Shown here piece after piece: positions 1-9,736 of a stretch of DNA of 21,062 bases. The position numbers were made by a program, and so were the translations under genes. The stretch lies in contig NWUY0300005067.1 in NCBI GenBank assembly GCA_004151065.3, positions 7,699 through 28,760 on the forward strand, written 5' to 3'. Origin of the DNA: Larix sibirica (taxonomy: Eukaryota > Streptophyta > Pinopsida > Pinales > Pinaceae). Below the pieces are notes generated by a model. That model was not told where the DNA came from and made no database searches. It saw only the letters and a list, made by a program, of their open reading frames with translations. How positions within the stretch are numbered: the first letter of the stretch is position 1; every line of letters begins with the position of its first letter.

Positions 1-374
1 TATGCTCCCAAAGGAAATATATTTAAATCTATGCTTGTTTCTAGACCATTCAAGTCTATTGGGCATCCCTTAATTAAATTATTATTATTGTTATTGTTGT
101 TGTTGTTGGTGGTGTTGCACCGGTTGCTAGAGTGTACTAGTCATGGTTTATTATGATTTACCTTATGTAATTTACAATTTTCCACAATCTTAGGTGATAC
201 ATAGCTACAACAAGATCTTGTGTCTATCAAAATAGAAATTGGTTGTGTAAAAATTTTACCTTTGATTTCAATCATAATGGATTGGTGATCAACGTTTTTT
301 CCTTCCAAAGCAGTGCAAATTCTTGGCATCCTTGCAACATTTTCTACCATGACATCCTCTTGTAGATTGTTCAA
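1..374 (-). pseudogene. Retropepsin-like protease remnant of a Ty3/gypsy retrotransposon (partial, runs off left edge)
   Basis: Read on the minus strand, this encodes a stretch resembling the aspartic protease of plant Ty3/gypsy Pol. The active-site region reads ISILIDTRSCCSYVSP, where the family has a hydrophobic run, D-S/T-G and then a serine-rich flap-side segment. The glycine of the catalytic triad is replaced by arginine, so the enzyme would be dead. The frame runs about 78 codons, hits a TGA after NHNKP, then continues in frame through LVHSS, an asparagine-rich microsatellite and CPIDLNGLETSIDLNIFPLG. That last segment matches the usual protease C-terminal region before reverse transcriptase. 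It lies downstream of the gag relic in the same frame modulo 3, as expected for a single gag-pol ORF. Any reverse transcriptase would lie left of position 1. The family call is from remembered motif patterns; the breaks are seen directly. Confidence 0.75.
78..116. repeat. ATT/GTT trinucleotide microsatellite inside the protease relic
   Basis: The plus strand shows a run of ATT triplets passing into GTT triplets and ending in GGTGGTG. On the minus strand it reads as consecutive AAC/AAT codons (about nine asparagines) in the same frame as the protease on both sides. It sits where related elements have a short variable segment between the GTKRK-like and CPIDLNG-like motifs. Confidence 0.85.
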
Positions 375-1817
375 AATTATTTGACTTTTCTATGGGAATT
401 CATGATAGAAGTGTGGAACTTAAAGTCCCCAACATTTTACTATTTTTGGAGAAGCCTTATTACTGGAAAAATTAGTTGGTTTATTTACACTTTGGGCTAG
501 TAGGTTTGAATGTACTTCACTTTTGGCATTATTCATGCTGCTTGGAAAATTGATGTTTAGTAAAGAGGGGGTTTGTACCCTTTTCTTCTATTATCTGAAG
601 TTATTTCTCGCTTTTGTTTACTCTTTTCCAAATTTGTAGATATATGTTGACTACAATCAAAGTAGAGTATAGCTTTAAATAAAGCTTCATCAAGAGTATT
701 AGGTTCATCAAAATCAATTTTATCCCAAAAATTAAGGTAAAAGGCAACTTAAAAATTGTTGGATTTTAACTTTGTCATCCATAATGTAAGGGACATAGTG
801 TAGTAATTCTAGGAATATGTTTATTATAGCATCCATGGTCATTTATCCCATCTTTAACTCATGAAATTCTTTTATCTGTTTATAAAAAATGTGTCGAGAC
901 ATGTATTTTTCTTGAAACATTTTCTTAAAATTTTTCCAAGTAACTTTTCATTCTTTTAGATTTTGGGTGAGTTTCAAATCTTGCCACCACTTGGAAGCCT
1001 TACCATTTATATTGTAGATGGCCAATATTTCCTTCATACTTTGAGGATATTCATAAAATTTAAAGTACTTTTCCATCCCTATCAACCATTCTTCTACATT
1101 TTCACCCGAGTCTAGTTTACCTTAAAAAATAGGAGCTTTAATTTTTCTTAAATTCTCCCTTTGGTTCTTGTTTACTAGATCTTCTACTTTTCCTTTTGTG
1201 AGGAGAAGAGAAAGAGGTGCCTCATGTACTATCGCTATAGTAATGATTTCTATCTAAATATGAACTTGAATCTGTTTCAAAATTAACTTCTTCTTCATTT
1301 TCTTCATTTTTGTTTTCCTTTTCAGGCCATGCTTCTTTATCAGGTTACTAGATTCATGAACTAGTTGGTAACTTTGTTTTATTTATGTTAATGTTTGCAG
1401 CAATATGGAATTCATTTCGTGTTGTCCATGTTTATATTTCAAGTTATCATCTTTATAACTTTGCAATTCATCCTTTAAAATTTGTATAGTTTTCATCAAT
1501 TGTGAAGGTGTAATGTTTCTTTGATCACAGCTCATTTCTTCATAATTCTTTTGTTCCTAAGGTTGAGGTGAATTTAAATTCCCTTGTTGACTGGGAATCA
1601 TGATTTCACTCATACTATCTGATTTTTAATTCCGATTTCTCTAATTTTAAATCCGGTCTGTAAGTTCCTCTTGTTGAGCTAAGGCCTCCCCAGACCTTTC
1701 AAGTTCTGTTATGTTTTGAGTTGTATTTATTTTCACGCTGAATAGTTGCGAAGATATAGAATTTTGAGTTCCAAAATTATTTTGTATATCAGGTTGTGTT
1801 TGTTGTGGTAGTGTCAT
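375..1817 (-). pseudogene. gag: Gag region of a decayed Ty3/gypsy retrotransposon
   Basis: Minus-strand translation gives a clear Retrotrans_gag core. It reads GENVEEWLIGMEKYFKFYEY (RC of about 1050-1108), then KASKWWQDLK (about 972-1001), then VTWKNFKKMFQEKY and a C-terminal helix-rich part ending near 530. Upstream are an acidic, glutamine-rich N-terminus starting at an ATG at 1815-1817 and a coiled-coil-like stretch around LMKTIQILKDELQSYKDDN. The ATG, the core and the protease at 374 all sit in the same frame modulo 3. Two opposite frameshifts, near 740 and 545, seem to cancel. Several in-frame stops are present, for example just after the WW motif segment and in the N-terminal third. Gag would form the retrotransposon particle; this copy cannot make it. 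The start choice rests only on its being the first ATG upstream of the coherent frame. Confidence 0.8.
394..435 (-). other. Ruined CCHC zinc knuckle at the gag/protease junction
   Basis: Minus translation reads KCWGL*VPHFYHEFP. Against a C-X2-C-X3-H-X4-C knuckle with a CWxCGxPHY-type core, the first Cys and the His are kept. The second Cys is Leu, the last Cys is Phe, and a stop falls between them. The position, after the gag core and before the protease, is right for the nucleocapsid knuckle. Confidence 0.6.
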
Positions 1818-2573
1818 TTATCTTCCTGTGGGAAGGTTCTTTTTTTGTTGCTTTTCACTAATGTAAGACCGAGACTTCTGATTTAGCCTAACTTACATGC
1901 TGCTTCTTCTCAGAGGAAAGGATTTCAACACCTTTTGTATAGTCTCTTTTTAGTTAATAGAAGGATATTTATAGATACTTGTAAAAAAAAAATATGGGTA
2001 TTCGTAGCGGCTAATAAAATTCAATGGTATCAAGGTAGTGAGTAGTCCTCTCTTTCAATTGAAATCATCCCAGTATCATTACTCTGTACTCGTTGCATCC
2101 CTGGATTCTAATTGAAATCATACCATTATGTGGGTTATCAATCATGTAAAGGCATTGTGCTAGGTATGTTATAAATTGAACATATCAATGAGTGCTAATG
2201 TATTAAAAATGTTTATATCCATAGTTCGTGCTCCCGTACAATGTTGGTATCTTAATTTTTTTTGGAGTTGTTATGTTCACTAGTTCACGAAATTAAGAGA
2301 AAGCATTGTTGAAAGTCTTGCAATATGCAATCTTTATCGCTCTTGCTTAATTTAAAAATGAGTCATTGTTATTAGTTCTCAATTTTTCAACTTGGTGGTT
2401 CATGAAAAAAAGATAATTAACCTGTGAACATGTTATTTGGGATGAATCATTAGTGAAAGAAATCTACTAGATAGTTGTGACATAGCATTCAACAAAACAA
2501 GCAAATTTTTTGTTGTAACAACTTTGAGTGCTAACATTCTAAAAATTATTCTACAACTAAATAACCATAATCT
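1818..2573. other. Unassigned AT-rich stretch; expected place of the element's 5' leader and LTR
   Basis: No reading frame or RNA gene is supported here. By position it should hold the 5' leader and 5' LTR of the minus-strand retroelement. I could not find paired LTRs, because the other LTR would be outside the window, or a primer-binding site in the correct orientation. Confidence 0.4.
1966..1975 (-). promoter_or_regulatory. TATA-like box upstream of the gag relic
   Basis: The minus strand reads TCTATAAATA about 150 bp upstream of the gag ATG, the general place for an LTR promoter of this element. No LTR ends, primer-binding site or target duplication could be fixed, so the assignment rests on motif and position only. 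Confidence 0.3.
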
Positions 2574-3265
2574 AGAGGAAGGGTTGGCCATTCATTGAAT
2601 GTGAACCTTTGGTCAAGCATCATATAGAGGAAGGATCGAATGACCCTTACTCACATGTGTACTTTGGATAAATCATAATATAGATAATGATCGGCCAATT
2701 ATTCTATACATGTGGACATTGGGCCAACCATTGTATGGAAATTATAAGGCTTTTAAACACTTCATTGTGTGTGGACCTTGGGTCAAGTATCATCTGAAAT
2801 AAGGATCAAATGATCCTTTTTTCAAATATGGTAACAAATAAACTTAGCATATAGACGAAAGATCGATCGACCCATCCTAAAACACGATTGACGTGAATTG
2901 TACTCAGAAGAGGAAAGATCATATGACCCTTCCTTAAAAACATTAGGCATGAAATGTATCATCAAGATGGAAGATCAATTGACCCTTTCTAAAATACAAT
3001 AGAGATTGATTGTACAAGATAGAGAAATGATCAATTGACCTTCCCTGAAATATGGTACCTAATAAATATATAATTTCAAGTAAGAATTTGTCGAACCTTC
3101 CTAAAATGTGTTCACTAAGGTTTAGGAATCATGCAAAGGAAGGATTGAGTGAAACATTTTCAAAATGGTAGATGGGAATTGTACTAGCAATTTGACGGAT
3201 TAGGTGAACCTTCCTAAACTACGGTATGCAATAAATGTATCATTGATACGAGAGATTGAGACATG
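2574..3265. repeat. Divergent ~57 bp minisatellite, about 12 copies
   Basis: A core close to GGAAGATCAATTGACCCTTCC recurs with its start near 2625, 2681, 2737, 2795, 2852, 2909, 2966, 3021, 3079, 3133, 3187 and 3248. A weaker first copy is near 2574. Mean spacing is about 57 bp. Between cores a second common part resembles CTAAAATACGGTA then ATGAATTGTATCA. Copies differ a lot, so the array is old. The core is almost its own reverse complement. No gene lies within it. Confidence 0.85.
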
Positions 3266-3435
3266 ATCACCAGACCATTTGGAGAGTATTTTAGAGACTG
3301 TAATGCTTTGTGGGAGTGTTTAATTTTTAGATATCTTTAGGTGTTGGTGGATAATGGACAAACTATTTTTAATTTGTATAAAATTTATTGGAGTCATCCA
3401 ATTCTCCTTCTGAGTGCACTGAGGCCATCTCCATG

Positions 3436-3475
3436 TTGTCTGATCTTGTCTGATCTTGTCTAATATTGTCTAATC
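3436..3475. repeat. 10 bp tandem repeat, four copies
   Basis: TTGTCTGATC occurs twice exactly, followed by TTGTCTAATA and TTGTCTAATC, giving four contiguous 10 bp units. Such a short local slippage repeat needs no function. Confidence 0.9.
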
Positions 3476-4143
3476 AGTGACCATTCCATTAGATATTTTG
3501 AAAATTGTAATGGTCATTTAATTCAATAACAACTTGTATGAACAAATATGAGTAGAAGTGTATTTTTTGTATTTATTATTTAATATTGATTTTTTAACCT
3601 TTTCAACTTATATCGGGTGTTATGATTGTATTTCATCTCTTCACGGGGAACAAGTTGTTCAAGAATATTAAAATTGTTTACATGGTGACTAATTCATTTA
3701 TGTCAATTTATTATGTTTAAAATTAAAAATATATTGCATGTTTGTAGGGAATCATTGTGAAGGATTCACAACCTTAGACAAGGACATTCTGTTTATATAG
3801 GTAATAGATGACCACAAAATTTGATGTTAGTTGAGCACTATAAAAATAACCATAAAAAACTTTTTTAACTTTCCAATTTTTCATTGGACAATATTTCAAA
3901 GTTCAAGATGGTGATTTTATAGCACACACCTACTCTCTTGGAGAAAATATGTTATGAATGTCATTCACTATGTGGGATAAAAGTTCAAGATGGTGATTTT
4001 TATAGTAATTTTTGTATTTATGTGGGAAGAAAAGCATTGAATAGTATGCTCTACTATTAAATTTCTTTTGACTTGTTGTTTCAATATAGATCTCATCCTT
4101 AAATATACAATACATTTTTTAATATATCATCGCTTTTTATAGC
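3476..4143. other. Intergenic AT-rich stretch with one short direct repeat
   Basis: I see no supported gene. A ~25 bp segment, AAAGTTCAAGATGGTGATTT plus TATAG, occurs at 3898-3922 and again at 3980-4005 with one extra T, an offset of 82 bp. The 61-codon minus frame at 3930-4115 overlaps it and has no recognisable feature. Confidence 0.5.
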
Positions 4144-4225
4144 CAAGGATGATAAATCAATTAAAAACAACACATCCAAATGAATTTTATTTAATGTGTT
4201 GTTTTATAATAAACTTCATCCTTGA
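4144..4225. repeat. Imperfect inverted repeat (about 32 bp arms, 18 bp loop)
   Basis: The left arm (4144-4175) starts CAAGGATGA and ends AAAACAACACAT. The right arm (4194-4225) starts ATGTGTTGTTTT and ends TCATCCTTGA. The inner 12 bp and outer ~9 bp pair well and the middle pairs poorly. This could be a worn MITE-like element or a chance hairpin; no target-site duplication was identified. Confidence 0.55.
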
Positions 4226-5062
4226 ATAATAATATCGTCCTTTACAGTAAAGGAAGAGCTCTATACATGGAAAAAAACAAATTCAAGGAATAGGAATTTT
4301 ATGTTGGGAAATTTTCAGATGTCCTTCTTTTGAGTTTGATTTAAGAACAATTCTTACATTGAAAACAAAAATCCAAAGGAATTTTATAAAGATCTTGTTG
4401 AAGGAAGTCTTAGTTTCCTCGACGACCTTGTATCTTTCTCAATAAATAAAATGGTGGATTTCAATATAGATTTTACCATTGTCTTAGATGTGTTTTTTGT
4501 GAGTAACTATTCCACAATATCTCAATTTATAGTGTTTGTAATCATGTAAGGAAGTTCAAAGAAAGAACAAAAAATTTAGTACAACTCTCCATTGAATTGA
4601 ATGTTGTCTTTTGATTTTTTATTTTACTAGGCATTTACAATTTTGATATTTTCAACAATGGGTGTCATATTTATTTTTTGGAAAACAACAATTACTTATA
4701 CACTATTAAATGATGGGGTAGTCCCTGAAAAATTACATCAAAACTTGTCCTCCAACCATCAATTCCACCATAGCTAAAAAAAAAGAGAGAAAGAGAAATG
4801 CAATTCTACATAACTATATTTTAGTTATCCTTTTTTTAAAGAAAAATGGGGAAAATTTTAATTATAAAACATTGTAGAAATAGTGATTACATGTCAAAGA
4901 ATCATCATTTTCCAAAGTAGAAAATAGGGGATAGAACCTAACAAAACTATCCTAAAAATAAGAGACTCCCTTAAGCTTATACGACATTCCAAAATGATTT
5001 CCATAGTAAAGTCTATAGAACACCCCTAAAATAAAAATACAAAAAAATATAACATTTAGAAA
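4226..5062. other. AT-rich stretch with no supported feature
   Basis: Both strands are dense in stop codons. There are A/T homopolymer runs (for example near 4770 and 4830), and short echoes of the AATATAGAT...ATCCTT words seen near 4083-4100. No gene, RNA or clear repeat is supported. Confidence 0.5.
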
Positions 5063-5434
5063 TTATAAAGATGGATGATATATCCTATTGGTGTTGGCTT
5101 CTTCGTGTTCTGTTGATGAAATTAGGTTTGGAATGATTTATAGAGGGCCAATACATGAGGCTTCTTCTAAATTTTATTTTCTTGTGTTGGTTGGTGATAG
5201 AGAATTGAGATGGAAACACATCTCTTCCACTTTTGAACATATAGCCACACACTCATCCTAGATCCATTTTTGAACTTCCTTATGTTCCACAAATATCTAC
5301 AGGGAAGTGAGAACTTGAGTTGACAAATCGTTAACTTGAAACTGAAGAGATTAGAAAAAATTCAGTAAGTCTGATTGGTCCTCTTCTGGAGGCTTCTTTC
5401 TCGAATGCACACTTTATTCACTTCTTTTAGCCAT
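5063..5434 (-). pseudogene. Unrecognised broken reading frame, helix-rich and charged
   Basis: On the minus strand an ATG at 5432-5434 begins a single frame of 124 codons. It contains about six in-frame stops but no frameshift between stretches that look coding. The start reads MAKRSE, stop, SVHSRKKPPEEDQSDLLNFF. Later parts include QVNDLSTQVLTSL, IFVEHKEVQKWI, DECVAICSKVEEMCFHLNSL and ISSTEHEEANTNRIYHPSL. The composition (Glu, Asp, Lys, Gln, Leu) is unlike a random translation of this AT-rich DNA and suggests a helical protein. A TATA-like TATTTATAAG lies just upstream on this strand. I do not recognise the family. A Gag-like or coiled-coil protein of another retroelement would fit. It lies downstream, on the same strand, of the RNase H relic, but a link is not shown. 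In AT-rich DNA such a frame could still be chance. Confidence 0.35.
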
Positions 5435-6024
5435 GACCTATGACCTTATAAATACAGAGGAATAAATGAATTCCAATGAAACCACAAGCACATATTGAAC
5501 CAATGTTGAATTATTCACCATCTATGAACACTTCTGAGTATTCACTGATTGCATTCCACTTAAAATTGTGTTCCAATGCATGAGAGACAACATCCACAAA
5601 AGAGGAACTTCTTCACTTGTCATATACGTTGTGAATATGAGGCTAGGTAAATCTAGGATAATGAAAACACCATGAGAAAAAGGACTAGATCCATACTACT
5701 AAGTGAGAGAGATCACATAGCCTGTGAAAAGAAGGGGAGAACACACATGTGTCTAGGAGGAAATCATGGTGAAATCATGTTGGGATGGGAAGGGGGAATA
5801 CAGAAGAGGACTTTTTCATGTAGCATGTATCATGTTGCATCCCCCACTTGGATAAATTCAACCTCCATGCATCTCTACCAAGATATGTGAAGGAGGGTTT
5901 GTGGCCATGGGTAAAAACTTCACAGCACTAGGATATTCAATCCGACCCCCACAAGGGACTGGATTGGGAACCATGGTTTTGATCATGAGTGCTTCCCATT
6001 AACCTTGAGAATTCATATTGTGAC
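5435..6024. other. No supported gene; possible tail of the RNase H element
   Basis: A 72-codon plus-strand frame at 5672-5890 has no recognisable feature. On the minus strand, shifting frame just after the RNase H relic gives a fairly open stretch starting LSKSQYEFSRLMGSTHDQNH that runs to about 5800 with two stops. It could be a worn C-terminal tail of that element, but no motif supports this. Confidence 0.3.
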
Positions 6025-6400
6025 TTAGATAGTATGTTTGGCTTGTCCATTAGTAATTGCATTGTTATGACAGGGGATGTGGATAAGATATTTATTATGA
6101 AAGGCTTCAATCTCATGATGAATTATTTCAAGTATAGCTATCAATTTTATATATTTGGGAAAAGTATTTGACCTCACATGGTTTATGAAAAATTTCAAAT
6201 CTCCAAGGATTGTGATGTAATCTAATCCTTGTTGGAAGGCCAATTGCAATCCTTGTAGAAGTGCATACACCTATTCCTAGTTATTAGTGGCATGTTTGAT
6301 GCTCCAAGAGAATAGAAAACTCATATCACCTCTTGGGGAAAAAATGACCCCACCCACGCCTACCACCCCACAATTATCTTGCTTCTGAATGAATAAGTAT
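6025..6400 (-). pseudogene. RNase H domain relic (RVT_3 type) of a retroelement
   Basis: Minus translation shows the order of an RNase H fold: GVVGVGGVIFSPRGDMSFLF, then IKHATNN*E*VYALLQGLQL, then GLDYITILGDLK and finally HIPCHNNAITNGQAKHTI. The third acidic position is present (GD at about 6199-6201). Others are lost. The glutamate expected after NNxA is a TAG stop at 6271-6273, with another TAG at 6277-6279. The first aspartate segment is unreadable, and the last aspartate (normally in an AD motif) is Asn. In an active element this domain removes RNA from the RNA/DNA hybrid. No reverse transcriptase or zinc-binding region is visible upstream on this strand, so the fragment is isolated. It could come from a LINE or from the extra RNase H of a Tat-type Ty3/gypsy element; I cannot separate these. 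Confidence 0.7.
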
Positions 6401-7008
6401 GTTAATGTGGAATATAAGTGGACTAGTTGAGATTCATTGTGCACACTAATTTTATTTATTAAAGTTTTGGTTGCATTTTTTTTTGTATTCCTTATTATTA
6501 TGTCAGATTAATATCGCCATCTTTATATGTTTCCTTTTTTTTTCATTTTCAATTAAGGTGTGGAAGTTTTTAAAACTAGGTATCCTAGATAGTGTGAATA
6601 TGAACAACAAAGAGTCTCAAATAGTTATATAGAAATGATTTAAAACAAAATCATCAATAGGTTATTTTATTTTTGTATAGCAAGACATAATTTTACTATA
6701 GTGGTCATTGTTCAATATTTCAATGTTAAGAATATGCAAACAACTAATTTGAAGCATGTCATGCAAACAATCATTGCATTGATTATGCGGTGTATAATCT
6801 ATATAAAATGAATAATCAAAGAACCATTGGATTGTACATTGTTCAAATGCAAGTTTAATTTTTCAGATAAAACACTAAACTTGATGTCTTTGGAATCACT
6901 ATTTATATCCACAAAATTTAAATTGACATTTGATAGAATCAAGAAATCTCATGGAATTGAAATTCTCACATATGAAATTAAAAACTACATTTGTGAGAGA
7001 ATAAATAC
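6401..7008. other. AT-rich stretch with no supported feature
   Basis: No upstream LINE domains can be read on the minus strand here. The plus frame at 6827-7018 is unremarkable and stop codons are frequent in all frames. Confidence 0.5.
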
Positions 7009-7258
7009 CACCTTTTGAATTGAAAATCAAACCTTTTGAAAAAAAACACACACTTTTTGGATTGAAAATGACACTTCTTGAATAAAAACACTTTTTTGAA
7101 TAAAAAATCACACATTTTGAAACAAAAAAAAGCACTTTTCAAATAAAGAATTACACTTTTTGAACCCATAGTCTCTCTTTTTCGGTTCAAAATGATTATA
7201 AAATTGCACTTTTTGAATCCATTTTCCACTTTTTGAACCTGATTTTGCACTTTATAAA
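7009..7258. repeat. Degenerate ~22 bp minisatellite
   Basis: The unit resembles CACTTTTTGAATNNAAAATNA and recurs roughly every 17-24 bp across the segment, with A-run length changes. Examples are CACTTTTTGAATCC near 7207 and CACTTTTTGAACC near 7229. Because the unit lacks stops in two minus frames, it creates overlapping frames at 6899-7135 and 6978-7250 rich in Phe, Lys and Cys. These are a by-product of the repeat. Confidence 0.75.
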
Positions 7259-7371
7259 GGTTGTTTTTTGGGTTTTAGAAATCATTATTTTGTACTTTTT
7301 TAGTCCGGATTCTACTAAATATATCCATATTTAATTAAAGGGACATTCAAACTACAATAATGTGGGAAAGG

Positions 7372-9725
7372 GCCCATTCTCCTTCTCCTCCTTAGTCAAA
7401 TTGGCTCATGTGTCTCCAGAGCTCCATCTCCTCATAAAAGAGTGAGAAAGGGGAAGTGCTCCTTCTCATGTTTCCTTATATTTATATCATATGAAAAAAT
7501 AAACCCACTCCGTTTCTTTGTCACCCTATGTACAAAATGAGTGAGAATGATCCCATTATCCTTTCCCTCTTCATTTGAATGACAAATATGTGAGAAATGA
7601 GAAGTGCTCCTTTTTCTGATAATTACTCTAATTGAAAAAAAAGTGAGAATTGTATAGAATTGGATAGTGATCCTTCTCCTCCTCACTCAAATTAAAAAAG
7701 TGTGAGAAAGTGCCCATGCTCCTTTTATTTCTCAATCAAATTTACAATGTAAGGATAATGCTCCTTCTCATAATAAAATACTAAGGAAGGGATGGTACAC
7801 CTTCTCATGTTTATTCAAATTACTAACATGTGAAAAAATAAAGCCACCCCTTTTCCTCCTCACTTTAAATACAAAATGTATGGGAATAAGCCTAATATCA
7901 TTTCCCTCTTCATTCTAATGAAAAAACTGTGGGAAAATGATAGTTCTCCTTCTCCTCACCATCACTCTAATTAAAAAAGTGTTATAAATTGATAGTGATC
8001 CTTCTCCAGCTCACTCAAATTGTGAAAGTGTTAGAAAGTTCCCATTAGGTTTCTCCTCTTCAATCAAATTTATAATGTGTGGCAAGTGCTCCTTGCCATC
8101 CAAAAAAAGTGAGAAAGGGACAGTTATCCTTCTCATGATTATTCATATTACTAACATGTGAAAAATTAAATCCAGTCCTTTATCTCCTCAACCTAAGTAC
8201 AAAATGTGTGAGAAATATTCCATTACCCTTTCCCTTTTCATTCAAAAAACAAAACTATGAGAAAGGCATAGTTCTCCTTCACTTCATCATCACTCTAATT
8301 AAAAAAGTGTGAGAATGGTATAGTGCTTCTTCTCCTCGTCAATCAAATTACAAAAGTGAGAGAAATGGAAATTTCTCCTTATCGTCATCAAAAAAATTTG
8401 TAATGTGTGGCTACTGTTCCTTCTCGTCATAAATGAGTGACAAAGGGACAATGCACCTTCTCATGTTTCTTAAAATCACTAACACATGAAAAAATAAATC
8501 CACTCAGTTTCCTCCTCACTCTAAGGACAAAATGTGTGATTATGATCCCATTATACTTTTCCTCTTCATTCGAATGAAAAAACATTCATAAAGGGCTAGT
8601 TATAATTTCCCTCATCATCATTATAATTAAAAAACTGCAAGAGTGGGATAATGCTCGTTATCCTCCTCACTCAAATTTCAAAAGTATGAGAAATAGACCA
8701 TAATACTTCTCCTCCTTAGTCAAATTTGAAATGTGTGTTTAGTGTTGCTTCTCATCACAAGAGAAATAGAAAGGGTCAATTATCCTATTTATGTTTAGAT
8801 CCAAATCACTAATGATGTGAAAAAATAAAGCCACTAATTTTCCTCCTCACTCTAAGTAAAAAACACAGGGGAATGATTCCATTATCCTTTCCCTCTTCAT
8901 TCAAATGATTTTTTTTTAGAAATGGATAGTGCTCTATATCCTCATCCTCACTCTAATTAAAAAAGTGTGAGAATTCGATAGTATTCCTCCTCAGTTAAAT
9001 CACAAAATGTTAGAAATGGATCATTATCCTTCTCCTCCTTAGTCAAATTTATAATCAGTCACCAATGCTCCTTCTCATCATAAAAGAGTAAAAAAGGGCT
9101 AGTGCTCCTTCTCTCGCTTCTTCAAATTAATAACATGTGAAAAAATAAAGCCACTCCTTTTCCTCCTCACTCTAAGTACAAAATGTGTGAGAATGAGTCC
9201 ATTATCATTTCCCTCTTCATTTGAATGACAAAAATGCGAGAAAGGGATAGTGCTCCTTCATCACTCTAATTAAAAAACCATAAGAACATGATAGTGCTCC
9301 ATATCCTCCTCACTAAAATTAAAAAAGTGTGATAAAGGGTCCATGCTCCTTTTCCTCCTTAGTCAAATTTATAATGTGTGTCTAGTGATCCTTCTCAACA
9401 AAAAATAGTAACAAGGGGTGAGTGATTCTTCTCTTGTTTCCCAAAAATAGTAACACGTGAAAAAATTAAGCCACTACTTTTCCTCCTAACTCTATGTAAA
9501 AAATGTGTGAGAATGTTCCCATTATCCTTTCCCTCTCTGTTTGAATGAAAAAACTGTGAGAAATTCCTAATGCTCCTTCTCCTCATCATCACTATAATTA
9601 AAAAAGTGTGAGATTGGATAATCCTCTTTCTCCTCCTAACTCAAATTATAAAAATTTGAAAAAAGGCCCATGCTCCCTCTCCTTCTTATTCAAATTTTTA
9701 ATGTGTGGAAAAGATCCCATTCTCC
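7372..9725. repeat. Higher-order satellite: seven ~48 bp monomers in a ~328 bp unit, seven copies
   Basis: The plus strand is a long run of related monomers, each starting near CTCCTTCTCC and ending near GTGTGAGAA. Monomer types recur in fixed order: a CTCACTCAAATT type, a TTAGTCAAATTTATAATGTG type, a short ATAAAAGAGTGAGAAAGG type, a CATGTTT...AACATGTGAAAAAATAAAGCCAC type, a CTCTAAGTACAAAATGTG type, a CTCTTCATTCGAATGAAAA type and a CATCATCACTCTAATT type. The landmark GAAAAAATAAAGCCAC or a close variant lies at 7493, 7832, 8160, 8488, 8819, 9139 and 9459, with spacings 339, 328, 328, 331, 320 and 320. Monomer ends are partly inverted complements (CTTTCTC against GAGAAAG). Similar minus-strand frames at 7432-7686 and 9395-9592 reflect the shared repeat unit and not a gene. 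Confidence 0.9.
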
Positions 9726-9736
9726 TCTAATTTCGT

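Noticed and set aside
2025-2040. TGGTATCAAGGTAGTG resembles an initiator-Met tRNA primer-binding site
   Set aside because: Only the first eight bases fit TGGTATCAGAGCC, and it faces the plus strand while the neighbouring gag is on the minus strand. No LTR end abuts it.
2574-3265. CRISPR-like spaced repeats
   Set aside because: Repeats and intervening parts both recur and diverge together, so this is an ordinary tandem minisatellite in plant DNA, not constant repeats with unique spacers.
3930-4115. 61-codon minus-strand frame
   Set aside because: Short, overlaps the 82 bp-offset direct repeat, and has no recognisable feature.
6899-7250. Two overlapping minus-strand frames rich in FKKC-like words
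   Set aside because: They are direct translations of the 22 bp repeat in two frames and have no other support.
7432-9592. Similar minus-strand proteins at 7432-7686 and 9395-9592
   Set aside because: The similarity comes from the shared satellite unit. Intermediate copies are interrupted and the unit length drifts (320-339 bp) without keeping a multiple of three.
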